Source: Leptodesmis sichuanensis A121
Lineage (GTDB): Bacteria > Cyanobacteriota > Cyanobacteriia > Leptolyngbyales > Leptolyngbyaceae
Length of the DNA stretch: 64,000 bases
Assembly: GCF_021379005.1 (NCBI RefSeq)
Contig: NZ_CP075171.1
Location: 2,108,001 to 2,172,000 of the forward strand
Reading direction: 5' to 3'
Below are positions 37,226-46,276 of the stretch, piece by piece. The stretch's first letter is position 1; each line of letters opens with the position of its first letter. A program made the position numbers and the translations under genes. The notes under the pieces were generated by a model that was given only the letters and a program-made list of their open reading frames with translations, was not told where the DNA came from and searched no databases.

Positions 37226-37392
37226 CTGATTGACTGACAAAAGTCCTGCAAGGCCCATGTCTCTGCTGTCAACCCGCCCTAAAATAAATTTTGGGCTAAC
37301 AACGCAATGCCATTCAAATGGACTGAAACTCTTGTCCAGTCATCTTGAGATGACTTTGGCTATGAGCCAGGAAATTGATTTCCTGGTGATGC
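37226..37392. repeat. Four-hairpin repeat R1, copy 2
   Basis: Similar to 542-709 over 167 bp. Hairpin 4 is identical, hairpin 3 keeps its stem but changes its loop from TTTA to TTGA, and hairpin 2 is shortened (CCATT-CA-AATGG). A forward reading frame over the region is considered spurious. Confidence 0.8.
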
Positions 37393-37467
37393 TCGTTCTC
37401 ATTCTGGCTGATTTGCACGGGCAAGGTTTATTTATCTATTACCTATCCACTCGTCATCTCATCACCC

Positions 37468-37603
37468 GAGAGCATGTCACCTTTGCAGGCCCTCATCCCC
37501 CAACCCCTTCTCCCAACCTGGGAGAAGGGGAGCCGAGCCATCTCAAAGTCCCTCTCCCAATTTGGGAGAGGGATTTAGGGTGAGGGCAAAAGTGACATGC
37601 ACC
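37468..37603. mobile_element. MITE-like palindromic element R2, copy 1 (136 bp)
   Basis: Terminal inverted repeats around GCATGTCAC(C/T)TTTGC and two internal hairpins (CCCCTTCTCCC-AACCT-GGGAGAAGGGG and CCCTCTCCCAA-TTTGGGAGAGGG). Flanked by a perfect 10-bp direct repeat CTCATCACCC (37458-37467 and 37604-37613). The right repeat overlaps the stop codon of the flavoprotein gene. Confidence 0.88.
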
Positions 37604-37607
37604 CTCA

Positions 37608-38855
37608 TCACCCCTTCACTTCCAGGGGGCGATTAATCCAGTTTTTGAGTTTAGAAATTAGCCGTGTCCACAGGGAATCCAATTTACGCAGAAGATGTTG
37701 AGGTAGCCCCTTAGAAACTTTTTCAAAGCGGTAATAAAATAGAATGTCAACCACATCTTCCAGACTTAGAGGCCGTAGATAAGTCACCACTTTATCAACA
37801 ATTTCATCACAATCCTGCAAATACTTTTTCTTACCAAACTTCTCCGACAGATTCCAGGAACGCAGAAAGACTTGATGCATTTCCGATTGATAAGTCTTGA
37901 AATCAGAACTGGTGCCATCGAGATAACTCTGGATGTATTTGCAGGCGATCTCTGCCCCTTGCATTGCATGACGAATTCCTTCCCCACCTAAGAAATTGAC
38001 TGTGGATACGGCATCCCCGATCGCAATCACATTATCCCGGTAATAGATATCATTCAGACCCGAACTATATTTCAAGGTGGCTCCATGAACCTCGATCAGT
38101 TTGTAACTTTTTAGCTTCATGTAGTCATCCAAAACCAGGTGAATATGGTGCTTGAGCGGCTGGTTCTGTTTGACAATTTGGTGATCCGCATTCACAACTG
38201 CAGACCCCACCTTTAACTGATTGGGTGCCATGGGAAAAATCCAGGAGTAGCCGCGGGGCATCCACTTATATCCCAGGAAAAAGGTGAGCGCATTAGCGTG
38301 CCGTTGATAATCTGCATCCTCAACTTCGATTAGATATTCAATTCCCGTACCACTTAAAAACTCTGGTTTTGGCTCCCCTTTGGCGTAAATGACAGACCGA
38401 AATGGCCCAGTTGCATCCACCAGTACACGAGTCGTCACAACTTCTTCCTGTCCCTCGCGCACCAGCAAGACAAGCGTTTCTCCATGCTTCTGTTCATGCC
38501 GGACGTAGCGGCAATTCATCCAGACCGCGCCCCCATTTCCTCTCACCTCATCTGCCAGGAACTCCCGCAATTTGGCAAAGTCTAACACTACACCGAGGGG
38601 CGATCGGGCCTGCCAGCGACCACTTTGATTCGAGGTGATGACAACAAATTGATCCCAGTAGCTGCCCACGATACTATCCGGTAGTCCATAGCGCTCCAGG
38701 GTTTCTAAAGGGGTTCCGGCACTGGAAAAACTGTTGGTCACAAAGTCCTTGTGGCGTTCCACTAACAACACCTTCCGGCCTGCCTTCGTTAGCACCCGCG
38801 CGCACTGCCCTCCCGCTGGGCCACCACCAACCACCACCACATCAAATTGCTGCAT
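37608..38855 (-). CDS. Geranylgeranyl-reductase-family FAD-dependent oxidoreductase, 415 aa
   Basis: An N-terminal Rossmann FAD site (DVVVVGGGPAGGQCARVLTK, acidic/basic end VERHK), the middle motif VDATGPFRSVIYA, the substrate-domain motif RGYSWIFPMAPNQLKVG and the C-terminal FAD motif VIAIGDAVSTVNFLGGEGIRHA match the ChlP/GGR and related hydroxylase-fold family. True ChlP is usually better conserved, so this is probably a paralogue acting on a lipid or isoprenoid; its substrate cannot be told. The stop codon lies within the 10-bp duplication of an R2 element. Confidence 0.85.
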   Translation of the reverse strand: MQQFDVVVVGGGPAGGQCARVLTKAGRKVLLVERHKDFVTNSFSSAGTPLETLERYGLPDSIVGSYWDQFVVITSNQSGRWQARSPLGVVLDFAKLREFLADEVRGNGGAVWMNCRYVRHEQKHGETLVLLVREGQEEVVTTRVLVDATGPFRSVIYAKGEPKPEFLSGTGIEYLIEVEDADYQRHANALTFFLGYKWMPRGYSWIFPMAPNQLKVGSAVVNADHQIVKQNQPLKHHIHLVLDDYMKLKSYKLIEVHGATLKYSSGLNDIYYRDNVIAIGDAVSTVNFLGGEGIRHAMQGAEIACKYIQSYLDGTSSDFKTYQSEMHQVFLRSWNLSEKFGKKKYLQDCDEIVDKVVTYLRPLSLEDVVDILFYYRFEKVSKGLPQHLLRKLDSLWTRLISKLKNWINRPLEVKG

Positions 38856-38983
38856 TCGTCAAACCGTCTCCATAAACATCAAGCTTGGGGAAATTCTCAG
38901 ATATCCCTTTCATCATCTTCTCAGTCTAGGAGCCTGAAACACCGAGGTTGGAAATTCCATTGTCCTGGCTTTTTAAGCCTTGT

Positions 38984-40230
38984 GGCTCTTCCGGATCCGG
39001 GGTGAAAATCGTATAATATGATACTTTCAGTCAGGGATTGCGCCAATGGACATACATCTTGATAGATTGCTTAACTTCCCTCACGTTACGGTTGAAAGTT
39101 GCATTCAAAAAGACAATGAAGTGTACTTAAAGTTGCGCTTGCTCAATCAAGAATCTAGCTGTCCACACTGTAAGAAATTAAGTTCAGAGTTGCATCAAAA
39201 CCGTCCGATTTTGATTCGAGACCTATCGATTTTTGGCCAAGTCACTTATTTGAAAATTCCTCGTCGTCAGTTTTATTGTCGTGATTGCCAACGTTATTTT
39301 ACTGAGTCATTGACATTTATGGATGCAGGACGGCAGTACACTCGACGCTATGAGGAGCATATTTACCAGCAAGTACAACTGTCAAGTATGGAGCAAGTGG
39401 GTCGCGTAGAAGGATTAAGCTTTGAGCGCATTGAAGGGATTTTCAAGCATCAGTATGCACAGAAAAAAACACGGGATGGGCAGGAGTCAAACGCATTGGG
39501 ATTGATGAAATCAGCAAGCGGAAAGGGCATCAAAACTTCGCCACCGTTATCGGCGACGTTGAGGCCGGGAAATTGATTGAAGTGATTGACAGTCACCAAC
39601 AGGAAGACATTATTGAAACCCTGAAGCAGCAGCCCATAGAGGTGCGTGCAAAAGTTGAAGAGGTGAGCGTGGATATGTGGGGAGGATTCCCAAAGGTAGT
39701 CAAGAAAGTGTTTCCCAATGCCGTGGTAGTGATTGACCGCTTTCATGTCATGAAATTAGTCAATGAGGAGTTAAATAAAATTCGTAGACAATCGGGTGTA
39801 TCAGACCGAGGTAGCAAATTCATTTTGCTCAAGAATGGCAAGGATTTAACAGCAGAAGAAAAGACAAAGTTAGAAGAGATTCTGAAACGGTCAAAGCGAT
39901 TAGGAAAAGCCTATGAGTGGAAAGAAGAGTTTCGCGCGATTTATGAACAACCATTAACCGTTGAGGAAGGCAAGCGTCAGATCCAAGGGTGGCTCGATCA
40001 AGCGCGAGTCGTCTATAGTGAAGCAAGCACAACGATTCGTAACCATTTAGATGGGATTAGCAACTACTTTCGGAATCGCACAACGAGTGGCGCAATGGAG
40101 GGAATCAACAACCGAATTAAATTGATTAAACGGCAAGCTTATGGCTTTGTCAATTTCAACAATTTTCGAGAAAGACTATTAGCCTGCTTCTCTGATTAAA
40201 TAAAGTTATCACAGTACTAACGGGAGAACC
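38984..40230 (+). mobile_element. ISL3-family element, copy 3 (1,247 bp)
   Basis: Left end GGCTCTTCCGGATCC, right end CGGGAGAACC, flanked by a perfect 8-bp duplication AGCCTTGT (38976-38983 and 40231-40238). The duplicated bases belong to one arm of hairpin repeat R3 copy D, so the IS landed in that repeat. Confidence 0.95.
39046..40199 (+). CDS. ISL3-family transposase, two frames joined at an A7 run
   Basis: Frame 1 (39046-39576) has the zinc-ribbon region (CPHCKKLSSELH); frame 2 (to 40199) has the catalytic core. The junction is an A7 run at 39473-39479 (CAG AAA AAA ACA). Reading one extra A gives a continuous transposase with KRIGIDEISKRKGH, SVDMWGGFP and SGAMEGINN. Only two residue differences from copy 2 were noticed (Ser/Leu in CKKxSSEL and Ile/Thr in IIExLKQQ). 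Confidence 0.85.
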
Positions 40231-40301
40231 AGCCTTGTCCAAGTCCAGAACCGGAGTTTCTCTAATCGGAAAACGATCGTTCTCTGGCTGGACTTGGTTT
40301 A
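40231..40301 (+). repeat. Hairpin repeat R3, copy D
   Basis: AGCCTTGTCCAAGTCCAG ... CTGGACTTGGTTTA, lying immediately at the right end of ISL3 copy 3. Its first eight bases are the target duplication. Confidence 0.82.
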
Positions 40302-40415
40302 TTACAGTTTGTCGCGTTGTCATAACAACCCTGAGTTCCGAGAAGAGAATAGAAGTAAGGATGCCTCCATCCCACAGGGTGATTCCATAGCAATCTTAAA
40401 AGGGGGGCTGTCGTA

Positions 40416-41582
40416 ATGAACCGAGCAGCAGTCCTATGTCAGCGAATCATGGGGGGCAGCATTTTGGGAGTAGCGATCTGCTGCCTATCTCTGCCAAGCC
40501 AAGCCATCACGGTGAGAGATGTTCCCAATCCTCGGCAGACTTCTGGAGGCTGGGTAACTGACAGTGCCCAGATCCTTAAGCCTGAGACAGAAGCCCAACT
40601 GAACCAGATGATTAATCAGTTGGAGGCCACTAATGGGGCAGAAATTGCCATTGTCACCGTGCCAGAAACTAAACCTGCAGCTACCCCGAAAGTGTTTGCG
40701 ACTGAATTATTTAACTACTGGCATATTGGCAAAAAAGGGCAAGATAACGGAGTCCTGTTTTTGATTTCCAAGGGCGATCGCCGCGTCGAAATTGAAACGG
40801 GGTACGGCGTAGAAGCGATTCTACCGGATGCCAAAATCGGCAACATTATTGATACTAAAATTCTCCCGCGCTTCAAACAAAGTGACTATGATGGTGGCAC
40901 TCTGGCAGGCACGAAAGCACTGGTAATGGTGCTTGAAGGACAGGAGCCGCAACTTACAGGACAGGAGCCGCAGCAGGATAGTACTCCTGCATGGTTCGGG
41001 ATATGGATAGCAGCAACCCTGGCACTTGGGGTAGGTGGAACTGGAGTGATTATTTATAAACTCCTGGGTCGGCCAGTCTACTTAAAACCTGAAGGGCAAT
41101 CTCGAACACAAGACTGGCATCAATGGTTTGAAAAGGTCGGTAAGGTTTACTGTCGTGACTGTAATCAACCACTCCAACCCGTTGAACCAGCCCTGGTCAC
41201 AAATTATCTCACTGCTGCTCAACACGCTGCAGAAAGAATTGGCAGTACTCAGTTCGTGGGCTGGAAATGTCCAAACTGTAATCCTGACAAGCTACATATT
41301 CGGGCCTATGAAACGATACGATTTGGCGAATTCAGTCGATGCCCCTTCTGCGATGAATTAACCGTCATTCAGCACAGACCTAGCACGATCAGAAAGCCTC
41401 AATTCCTTACACCAGGTCTACAGGTGACAACCTATCAATGCCAACGCTGTAACTACTCCCGTGATGTTGAAACGGAAATTCCGTCTTATATAGCTGGAGG
41501 CTCCAGTAGTAGTGATGGTGGTGGCGGGAGTGATTTTGGTGGCGGGAGCAGTGGGGGTGGCGGGGCTGGTGGAAGTTGGTAG
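40416..41582 (+). CDS. TPM-domain membrane protein with zinc-ribbon and Gly-rich tail, 388 aa
   Basis: Signal peptide (about 1-30, ILGVAICCLSLPSQA), TPM domain (about 38-165: GWVTDSAQILKPETEAQLNQ, AEIAIVTVPE, NGVLFLISKGDRRVEIETGYG), a membrane segment (FGIWIAATLALGVGGTGVII), then a cytoplasmic or lumenal region with CxxC pairs (CRDCNQPL, CPNC, CPFC, CQRC) and a Ser/Gly-rich end with C-terminal GGSW. The family has been linked to photosystem II repair and to acid phosphatase activity in plants (TLP18.3); here this is inference. LemA follows 14 bp downstream, a frequent pairing. Confidence 0.88.
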   Translation: MNRAAVLCQRIMGGSILGVAICCLSLPSQAITVRDVPNPRQTSGGWVTDSAQILKPETEAQLNQMINQLEATNGAEIAIVTVPETKPAATPKVFATELFNYWHIGKKGQDNGVLFLISKGDRRVEIETGYGVEAILPDAKIGNIIDTKILPRFKQSDYDGGTLAGTKALVMVLEGQEPQLTGQEPQQDSTPAWFGIWIAATLALGVGGTGVIIYKLLGRPVYLKPEGQSRTQDWHQWFEKVGKVYCRDCNQPLQPVEPALVTNYLTAAQHAAERIGSTQFVGWKCPNCNPDKLHIRAYETIRFGEFSRCPFCDELTVIQHRPSTIRKPQFLTPGLQVTTYQCQRCNYSRDVETEIPSYIAGGSSSSDGGGGSDFGGGSSGGGGAGGSW

Positions 41583-41596
41583 CCAGGAGAAGATCG

Positions 41597-42382
41597 ATGA
41601 ATAAGCCGGAAAATTCTACAGAGAGTCGGATTCCCAAAGAAATTGCCCCAGAAGTGTTTGCCTTAGCATCTCGCTACTATGCAGAGTACTGTCAAAGTTT
41701 CTCTGCATCCGAATTGGTAAAAGCTGGTGCAGAAGTCGATATTCCAGCCGAATTTATTCAAAAGGCGATTCAGGATATTGAAGCTCAACGATCGCAACAA
41801 CGCGATCGCCAACAGCGACTGCAGTAACAACGGCGATGGGGAATCGCGATCGCGGCTGGGGTGTTCTCGGTGATGGCGCTCTGGGGTGTCTGGACTTATA
41901 ATGCTTTCTCTCGCGCCTCTGCCAGGGTTGATGCAGCCTGGGCACAGGTGGAAAATCAACTGCAGCGACGGGCGGATCTATTGCCCAACTTAGTCAATGT
42001 GACTCAAGCTTACGCCCAACACGAACAATCCCTGGTCACGACCCTCAATCAGGCCCATGCCTCCTATCTTCAGGCCAGGACATTGGACGAAAAAGTGGCC
42101 GCAACGGGTCAAGTGAATCAGGCGATTGCTCAGTTTTACAACTATGCAACCCTCCATCCTGAGCTAACATCCAGCCGTTTGTTTACCAACCTGCAGTATG
42201 AAATTGCAGGCACTGAGAACCGGCTTGCCGTTGAAAGGATGCGGTATAACCAGGCTGTGCAAGCCTATAACCAAACCATTCAGGTCTTCCCTAACTCCCT
42301 TGTGGCCAGAGTGTTTCATTTTCAAAGCAGACCCTTCTTCAAGGCCATGTCTCTTTCTTCCCCCACCAAACCCAATCAGTAG
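41597..42382 (+). pseudogene. LemA-family membrane protein split by an in-frame TAA
   Basis: ATG 41597, preceded by AGGAG, opens a 76-residue N-terminal region (IAPEVFALASRYYAEYCQSF ... ELVKAGAEVDIPAEFIQKAI) ending at TAA 41825-41827. The same frame continues as QRRWGIAIAAGVFSVMALWG, a membrane anchor, then a LemA coiled domain (AWAQVENQLQRRADLLPNLV, YNQAVQAYN). The stop lies in a Gln-rich run, as expected if CAA became TAA. Separate translation from GTG 41861 would cut the membrane helix short. It is either a recent nonsense mutation or two polypeptides. Confidence 0.78.
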
Positions 42383-42393
42383 GGGGTGGTATT

Positions 42394-42424
42394 TCGTAGA
42401 AACGTTCCGGCAAAACGTCTCTAC
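42394..42424. repeat. Palindromic repeat between convergent genes
   Basis: GTAGAAACGTT-CCGGCA-AAACGTCTCTAC forms an imperfect hairpin just after the LemA stop and before the end of the AAA gene. It could terminate both transcripts. A related shorter copy is at 9652-9682. Confidence 0.6.
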
Positions 42425-42431
42425 GACCCAG

Positions 42432-44315
42432 TTATTGAGCACCATCCATTTGGGTTGAGTCTTTACTATCTTGACGTTGGCTCAAAAGTCGTTCATAGGC
42501 TGAGATAAAATCCTGGGTTTCAATCTGGATTCTAGAAGGATCGGTGAGTCCCTGGGCACGATAGCGACGAATGGCTTCTAAAGCGGCCTGATTGCTAAGC
42601 AGGGCTAAGTCCGCACCATTCCAGCCTTCGGTTTGGGTGGCCCAATCGGTGAGGTTAACTCCAGACAAGGGGCGATCGCTGTTATGTACCTGCAAAATAG
42701 CCAATCGACTTTCCAGATTGGGCAGGTCTACTTTCAGTTGTAAATCCAACCGTCCCGCTCGGAGGAGTGCCGAATCCAGAGCATCAGGGCGATTAGTGGC
42801 TCCAATCAGTAGCACATCCACACAATCCTGCAAGCCATCCAATTCGGTGAGGAGTTGGCCAACCACTCGATCGCTGACTCCCGAATCGCCCGTAAATCTG
42901 CCCCGTGCTGGAGCCAGTGTATCAATTTCATCAATAAACACCACACAGGGAGAGGCTTGACGTGCTCTGGCAAACAGTTCTCGCACTTCCTGTTCGGCAG
43001 CGCCCACCCAACGACTCAACAGTTCCGGACCATTCACCGCGATGAAGTTGGCCCTTGCCTGGGAAGCAACCGCTTTGGCCAACAGAGTTTTGCCTGTTCC
43101 CGGTGGCCCCCAAAGTAAAATTCCCCGTGGCGCTTTGGCTCCCGTTTGGCGGTAGAGATCGGGATACAGCAGCGCCCCTTCTACAGATTCCTGTAAAGTT
43201 TGCTTGATTTCCTCTAAACCACCGATTTGCTCCCACGCAACATTGGGGGATTCTATTTCTACCGATCGCAATACAGAAGGCTTCACCTGCCGCAGAGCTT
43301 GTAAAAAATCTTCCTGGGTGACCGTCAGGGTATCAGGAATGGTTGCCTGAAGAGAGGTCACTTGTCGCCGCAGGGCAGTGTAAGCGGCTTTCTGGCAAAC
43401 CGCTTTTAAGTCGGCTCCGACCATACCCACCGTGAGGTCAGCGATCGCCTCTAAACTGACCGCATCTGCCAACGGCATAGCGCGAGTCAGGATAGCCAGG
43501 ATTTCTAACCGACCAGCGCGATCGGGCACCCGAAATTGAACCTCGCGATCGAAGCGACCAGGACGACGCAGGGCAGGATCCAGATGATCGGGACGATTGG
43601 TGGCCGCCAGCACGATCACCCCCTGAGTTTTGGCAAAGCCGTCCATCAGGCTCAAAAGTTGGGCCACCAGCCGTTTTTCTACCTCTCCCTCGACTTTGCT
43701 GCGATCGGGAGCCAGACTATCAATTTCATCAATAAACACCAGGCAGGGAGAGGATTTAGCCGCTTTTTCAAAAATTCCTCGCAGTCGTCCTTCGGCTTCT
43801 CCGTAATACTTACCCATCACTTCCGGGCCAGCGATCGCAATATAGCTCACCCCTAACGCTTCTGCCAGGGCACGCGCCGTTAACGTTTTCCCTGTTCCTG
43901 GAGAGCCAACCAGCAGCACCCCTCGCGGCGGTTCCAGTCCCAACCGAGTGAGTAAATCAGGCCGTTTCAGCGGAATTTCCACCAGTTCCCGCAGTTCCTG
44001 CAACACCTCCGACAATCCACCTACATCCTGCAAAGATGCTCCAACTGTGGTCCCATCCGACGGTGGCGGTGGAACAATCACGTCTGCATTCGTTGCCGAA
44101 TCCCCACTTCCCGACTCTCCAATTCCCGATCCCCGCCCCCCGCTCCCTGACACTCGATCTCTCACTCCACCCGGAATTCCCCCCTGCCGGGGAATATTGC
44201 TAATCGTCCGGGAATTAATCTGAATATCTGTTTTCAACTCTCCGTTCTGAGCCTTTTCCTCGAGGGTTTTGGCAAGTTCCAACAGTTGTTCAAACCCTTT
44301 AAATAAATCGCTCAT
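42432..44315 (-). CDS. CDC48/VAT-like tandem AAA ATPase, 627 aa
   Basis: Two AAA modules: D1 with GSPGTGKT, VFIDEIDSLAP and the Arg-finger region RRPGRFDREVQF; D2 with GPPGTGKT, VFIDEIDTLAP and LLRAGRLDLQL. It lacks the archaeal/eukaryotic N domain. Instead about 85 residues of helical plus low-complexity sequence (repeat-encoded, residues about 50-72) precede D1. Homologues are protein-remodelling unfoldases; the substrate here is unknown. It is convergent with lemA and divergent from fraC. Confidence 0.9.
   Translation of the reverse strand: MSDLFKGFEQLLELAKTLEEKAQNGELKTDIQINSRTISNIPRQGGIPGGVRDRVSGSGGRGSGIGESGSGDSATNADVIVPPPPSDGTTVGASLQDVGGLSEVLQELRELVEIPLKRPDLLTRLGLEPPRGVLLVGSPGTGKTLTARALAEALGVSYIAIAGPEVMGKYYGEAEGRLRGIFEKAAKSSPCLVFIDEIDSLAPDRSKVEGEVEKRLVAQLLSLMDGFAKTQGVIVLAATNRPDHLDPALRRPGRFDREVQFRVPDRAGRLEILAILTRAMPLADAVSLEAIADLTVGMVGADLKAVCQKAAYTALRRQVTSLQATIPDTLTVTQEDFLQALRQVKPSVLRSVEIESPNVAWEQIGGLEEIKQTLQESVEGALLYPDLYRQTGAKAPRGILLWGPPGTGKTLLAKAVASQARANFIAVNGPELLSRWVGAAEQEVRELFARARQASPCVVFIDEIDTLAPARGRFTGDSGVSDRVVGQLLTELDGLQDCVDVLLIGATNRPDALDSALLRAGRLDLQLKVDLPNLESRLAILQVHNSDRPLSGVNLTDWATQTEGWNGADLALLSNQAALEAIRRYRAQGLTDPSRIQIETQDFISAYERLLSQRQDSKDSTQMDGAQ
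44101..44165. repeat. Heptamer-type repeat inside the AAA gene
   Basis: CCCGACT/CCCGATC-like iterations in frame, translated as a Gly/Ser/Asp/Arg-rich linker (RVSGSGGRGSGIGESGSG) before the first AAA module. Confidence 0.7.
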
Positions 44316-44509
44316 GTCACTCTGGCCACTTCAGTAGTTTAGTTATTCCCTGTTTGGGGGTCAGGAATCACCAGGTTAAAAGTTGAGATCGGCAGGAGAG
44401 GAGGTATAACTGGCACAGATTCGATCGCCAAAGCAAGAATCAGTAGAATGGGGGTACTGGTGAGTATTTCAGGTCTTTACAGGCAAACTGCGACTATCCA
44501 GCACGAGAA

Positions 44510-45061
44510 ATGATTGAGATCCTGCCACTCCGAGCGATCGCATTTCAAAGCTTGTTTTTGCTGCTGGCCATCTCACTGGAAGCGCTGGTTTTGTATAAGT
44601 TATTACCTGACCTGGATTACAAAACCAGTGCCCGTTACTCAATGTCCATGAATCTATTTTCAACTGTAGTCGGGTGGCTGGTTTTCTTTAGTGTTCAAGT
44701 TTTTTTACCAGCAGATCTACAGATTCAATTAATCAGTTATTTCTTCTTTGAACAATTCTTTCCCAATCCCTGGGCAAATCGAGTTACTCCCATTCTGGTC
44801 GTGACCATGTTAGGAATCTTTATGGGAGTTTTCTTTTTAGAATACCAGGGCTTGGTTTTGTTAGAAAGAATTTTAGAAAAACGTAAATCAGAGGAAGCTC
44901 AGGAAGCCCGAAAACGGATTCGGGGAGGCTACAGTCGCTTAGAATCAGGTATCCCCTTTAAACAGAACAATCAGGCTTATGCTGTTCTGGTAGCTAATGC
45001 CTGTAGTTTTAGTGTAATTCTATTTCTATTATTTATTCGCTGGCTAGAGCGTGTTCGTTAA
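44510..45061 (+). CDS. fraC: Filament integrity protein FraC
   Basis: A 183-aa membrane protein with an N-terminal helix (ILPLRAIAFQSLFLLLAISL), a central segment (SMSMNLFSTVVGWLVFFSVQ), a third (ILVVTMLGIFMGVFFLEYQG) and a C-terminal helix. Size, topology and position upstream of fraD and fraE match FraC of Anabaena, needed for filament integrity and cell-cell molecular transfer through septal junctions. fraD begins 14 bp after it, so the genes are cotranscribed. Confidence 0.87.
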   Translation: MIEILPLRAIAFQSLFLLLAISLEALVLYKLLPDLDYKTSARYSMSMNLFSTVVGWLVFFSVQVFLPADLQIQLISYFFFEQFFPNPWANRVTPILVVTMLGIFMGVFFLEYQGLVLLERILEKRKSEEAQEARKRIRGGYSRLESGIPFKQNNQAYAVLVANACSFSVILFLLFIRWLERVR

Positions 45062-45075
45062 TGAATTAAGAAGAA

Positions 45076-46230
45076 ATGGCTGATATTTTGCAAATTTTTC
45101 AGTCTTTGATTGCCCCTTTCCTGCCGACTGCATGGCCGCTCTGGCTATTAGCATTCGTACTTCTCTTAGCCTCTGGTGGGCTGATCTGGGCTTATTTAAA
45201 CTTTGCTATTCTGATCAAGATTTTTTCGGCAATTGCCGATTTTTTCAAGCAAGTGTTTGGAGTCTTTGTTCCAAAAGATAAAAAATGGGACTCTGCTAGA
45301 ACTCTAATTTTGTTGGCGGCACTCTCCTGGCTCTTTTCTCTGTTTGCTGGCAGAATTGTACAAAATATTATTTCCTTCATGGGATGGTTGTTTTTAATCC
45401 CCGGAATTCACTGGATCATGTATGAGGAAAAGCAGTTAAAGGAGCTGTTAACCTTCAAATTTTTAGGCAATCTGTTTATCGGCCCGTGGGTTACAGGTGC
45501 GCTAATTTGTATCTTTTTGTTTACTACACCAGATAGTTTCCCGCCAATTACGCTGATCATGTGGCCGATCGTTTCCGCTATCATTGCAAGTTTACCTAAA
45601 TTTATTAAAGCGGGGCCAGAATATAAACTTCCTGATGTTGGCGATCGCCAGTATTTAGTTAATTTACTCTTAATTAATTTGCTGCTCAGTTGCTGGATTC
45701 AACTCTACTATTCAACCCAAAACTGGCTGGCTCAATATCCCAGTTTAATGACCGAAAATTTAGGTAATAGTTCATTTTTCATCCGGTTACAACAGGGCTT
45801 AACTGTATCCCGGGGTGCTGAACTACTGGAACGGACTGAATACAACCTGAAAAGCAATCTGGAGGGACAGTCCTGGTCGCAGGTGGAACTGTGGTTGTTG
45901 AACTTTAATGAGCGGGTTCAAGCCCTGGGAAACTCTGTTCTTGATCAGATGCCCCAATTGGCAGAGAATTCCTTTTGGCGGGTTCAAGGACAGGTGCTGC
46001 CCGGAGAATACAGAGTGAAGCTTTATTCGGTCTGGCAGGGGCCATCAGCCGATGCTCAGGGCTATCACTACTCCAAAATCTGCAACATCAGTCGGGTGAC
46101 AGCGGAAGATGTCGCTGGTCAGTCGTTGCCCTTTGGGCTACCGTCAGTAATACCTGCTGTCGGATCCGCAAAGGTGCAATGCGAACCCGTGCAGGGGCCT
46201 TTTAGAGGGCAGCCTGACGGTGTGAGTTAA
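45076..46230 (+). CDS. fraD: Septal junction protein FraD
   Basis: A 384-aa protein with about five membrane helices (PLWLLAFVLLLASGGLIWAY, then SWLFSLFAG, WVTGALICIFLF, LIMWPIVSAIIASL, LLLINLLLSCWIQLYY) and a periplasmic part (about 220-384) with a helical segment and a beta-rich C-terminus. This is the layout of FraD, the plug component of cyanobacterial septal junctions. The assignment rests on topology and operon position between fraC and fraE. Confidence 0.85.
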   Translation: MADILQIFQSLIAPFLPTAWPLWLLAFVLLLASGGLIWAYLNFAILIKIFSAIADFFKQVFGVFVPKDKKWDSARTLILLAALSWLFSLFAGRIVQNIISFMGWLFLIPGIHWIMYEEKQLKELLTFKFLGNLFIGPWVTGALICIFLFTTPDSFPPITLIMWPIVSAIIASLPKFIKAGPEYKLPDVGDRQYLVNLLLINLLLSCWIQLYYSTQNWLAQYPSLMTENLGNSSFFIRLQQGLTVSRGAELLERTEYNLKSNLEGQSWSQVELWLLNFNERVQALGNSVLDQMPQLAENSFWRVQGQVLPGEYRVKLYSVWQGPSADAQGYHYSKICNISRVTAEDVAGQSLPFGLPSVIPAVGSAKVQCEPVQGPFRGQPDGVS

Positions 46231-46276
46231 ACCTTGTCTCAGGAATAGATGGCGAAGTACGCGCGAGGAACAAATC

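Noticed and set aside
37230-37583. A 117-aa forward-strand protein
   Set aside because: It consists entirely of R1 and R2 repeat DNA.
39573-40199. An independent ISL3 transposase starting at TTG 39573
   Set aside because: It lacks the first catalytic Asp and the zinc ribbon; it is the continuation of the frame before the A7 run.
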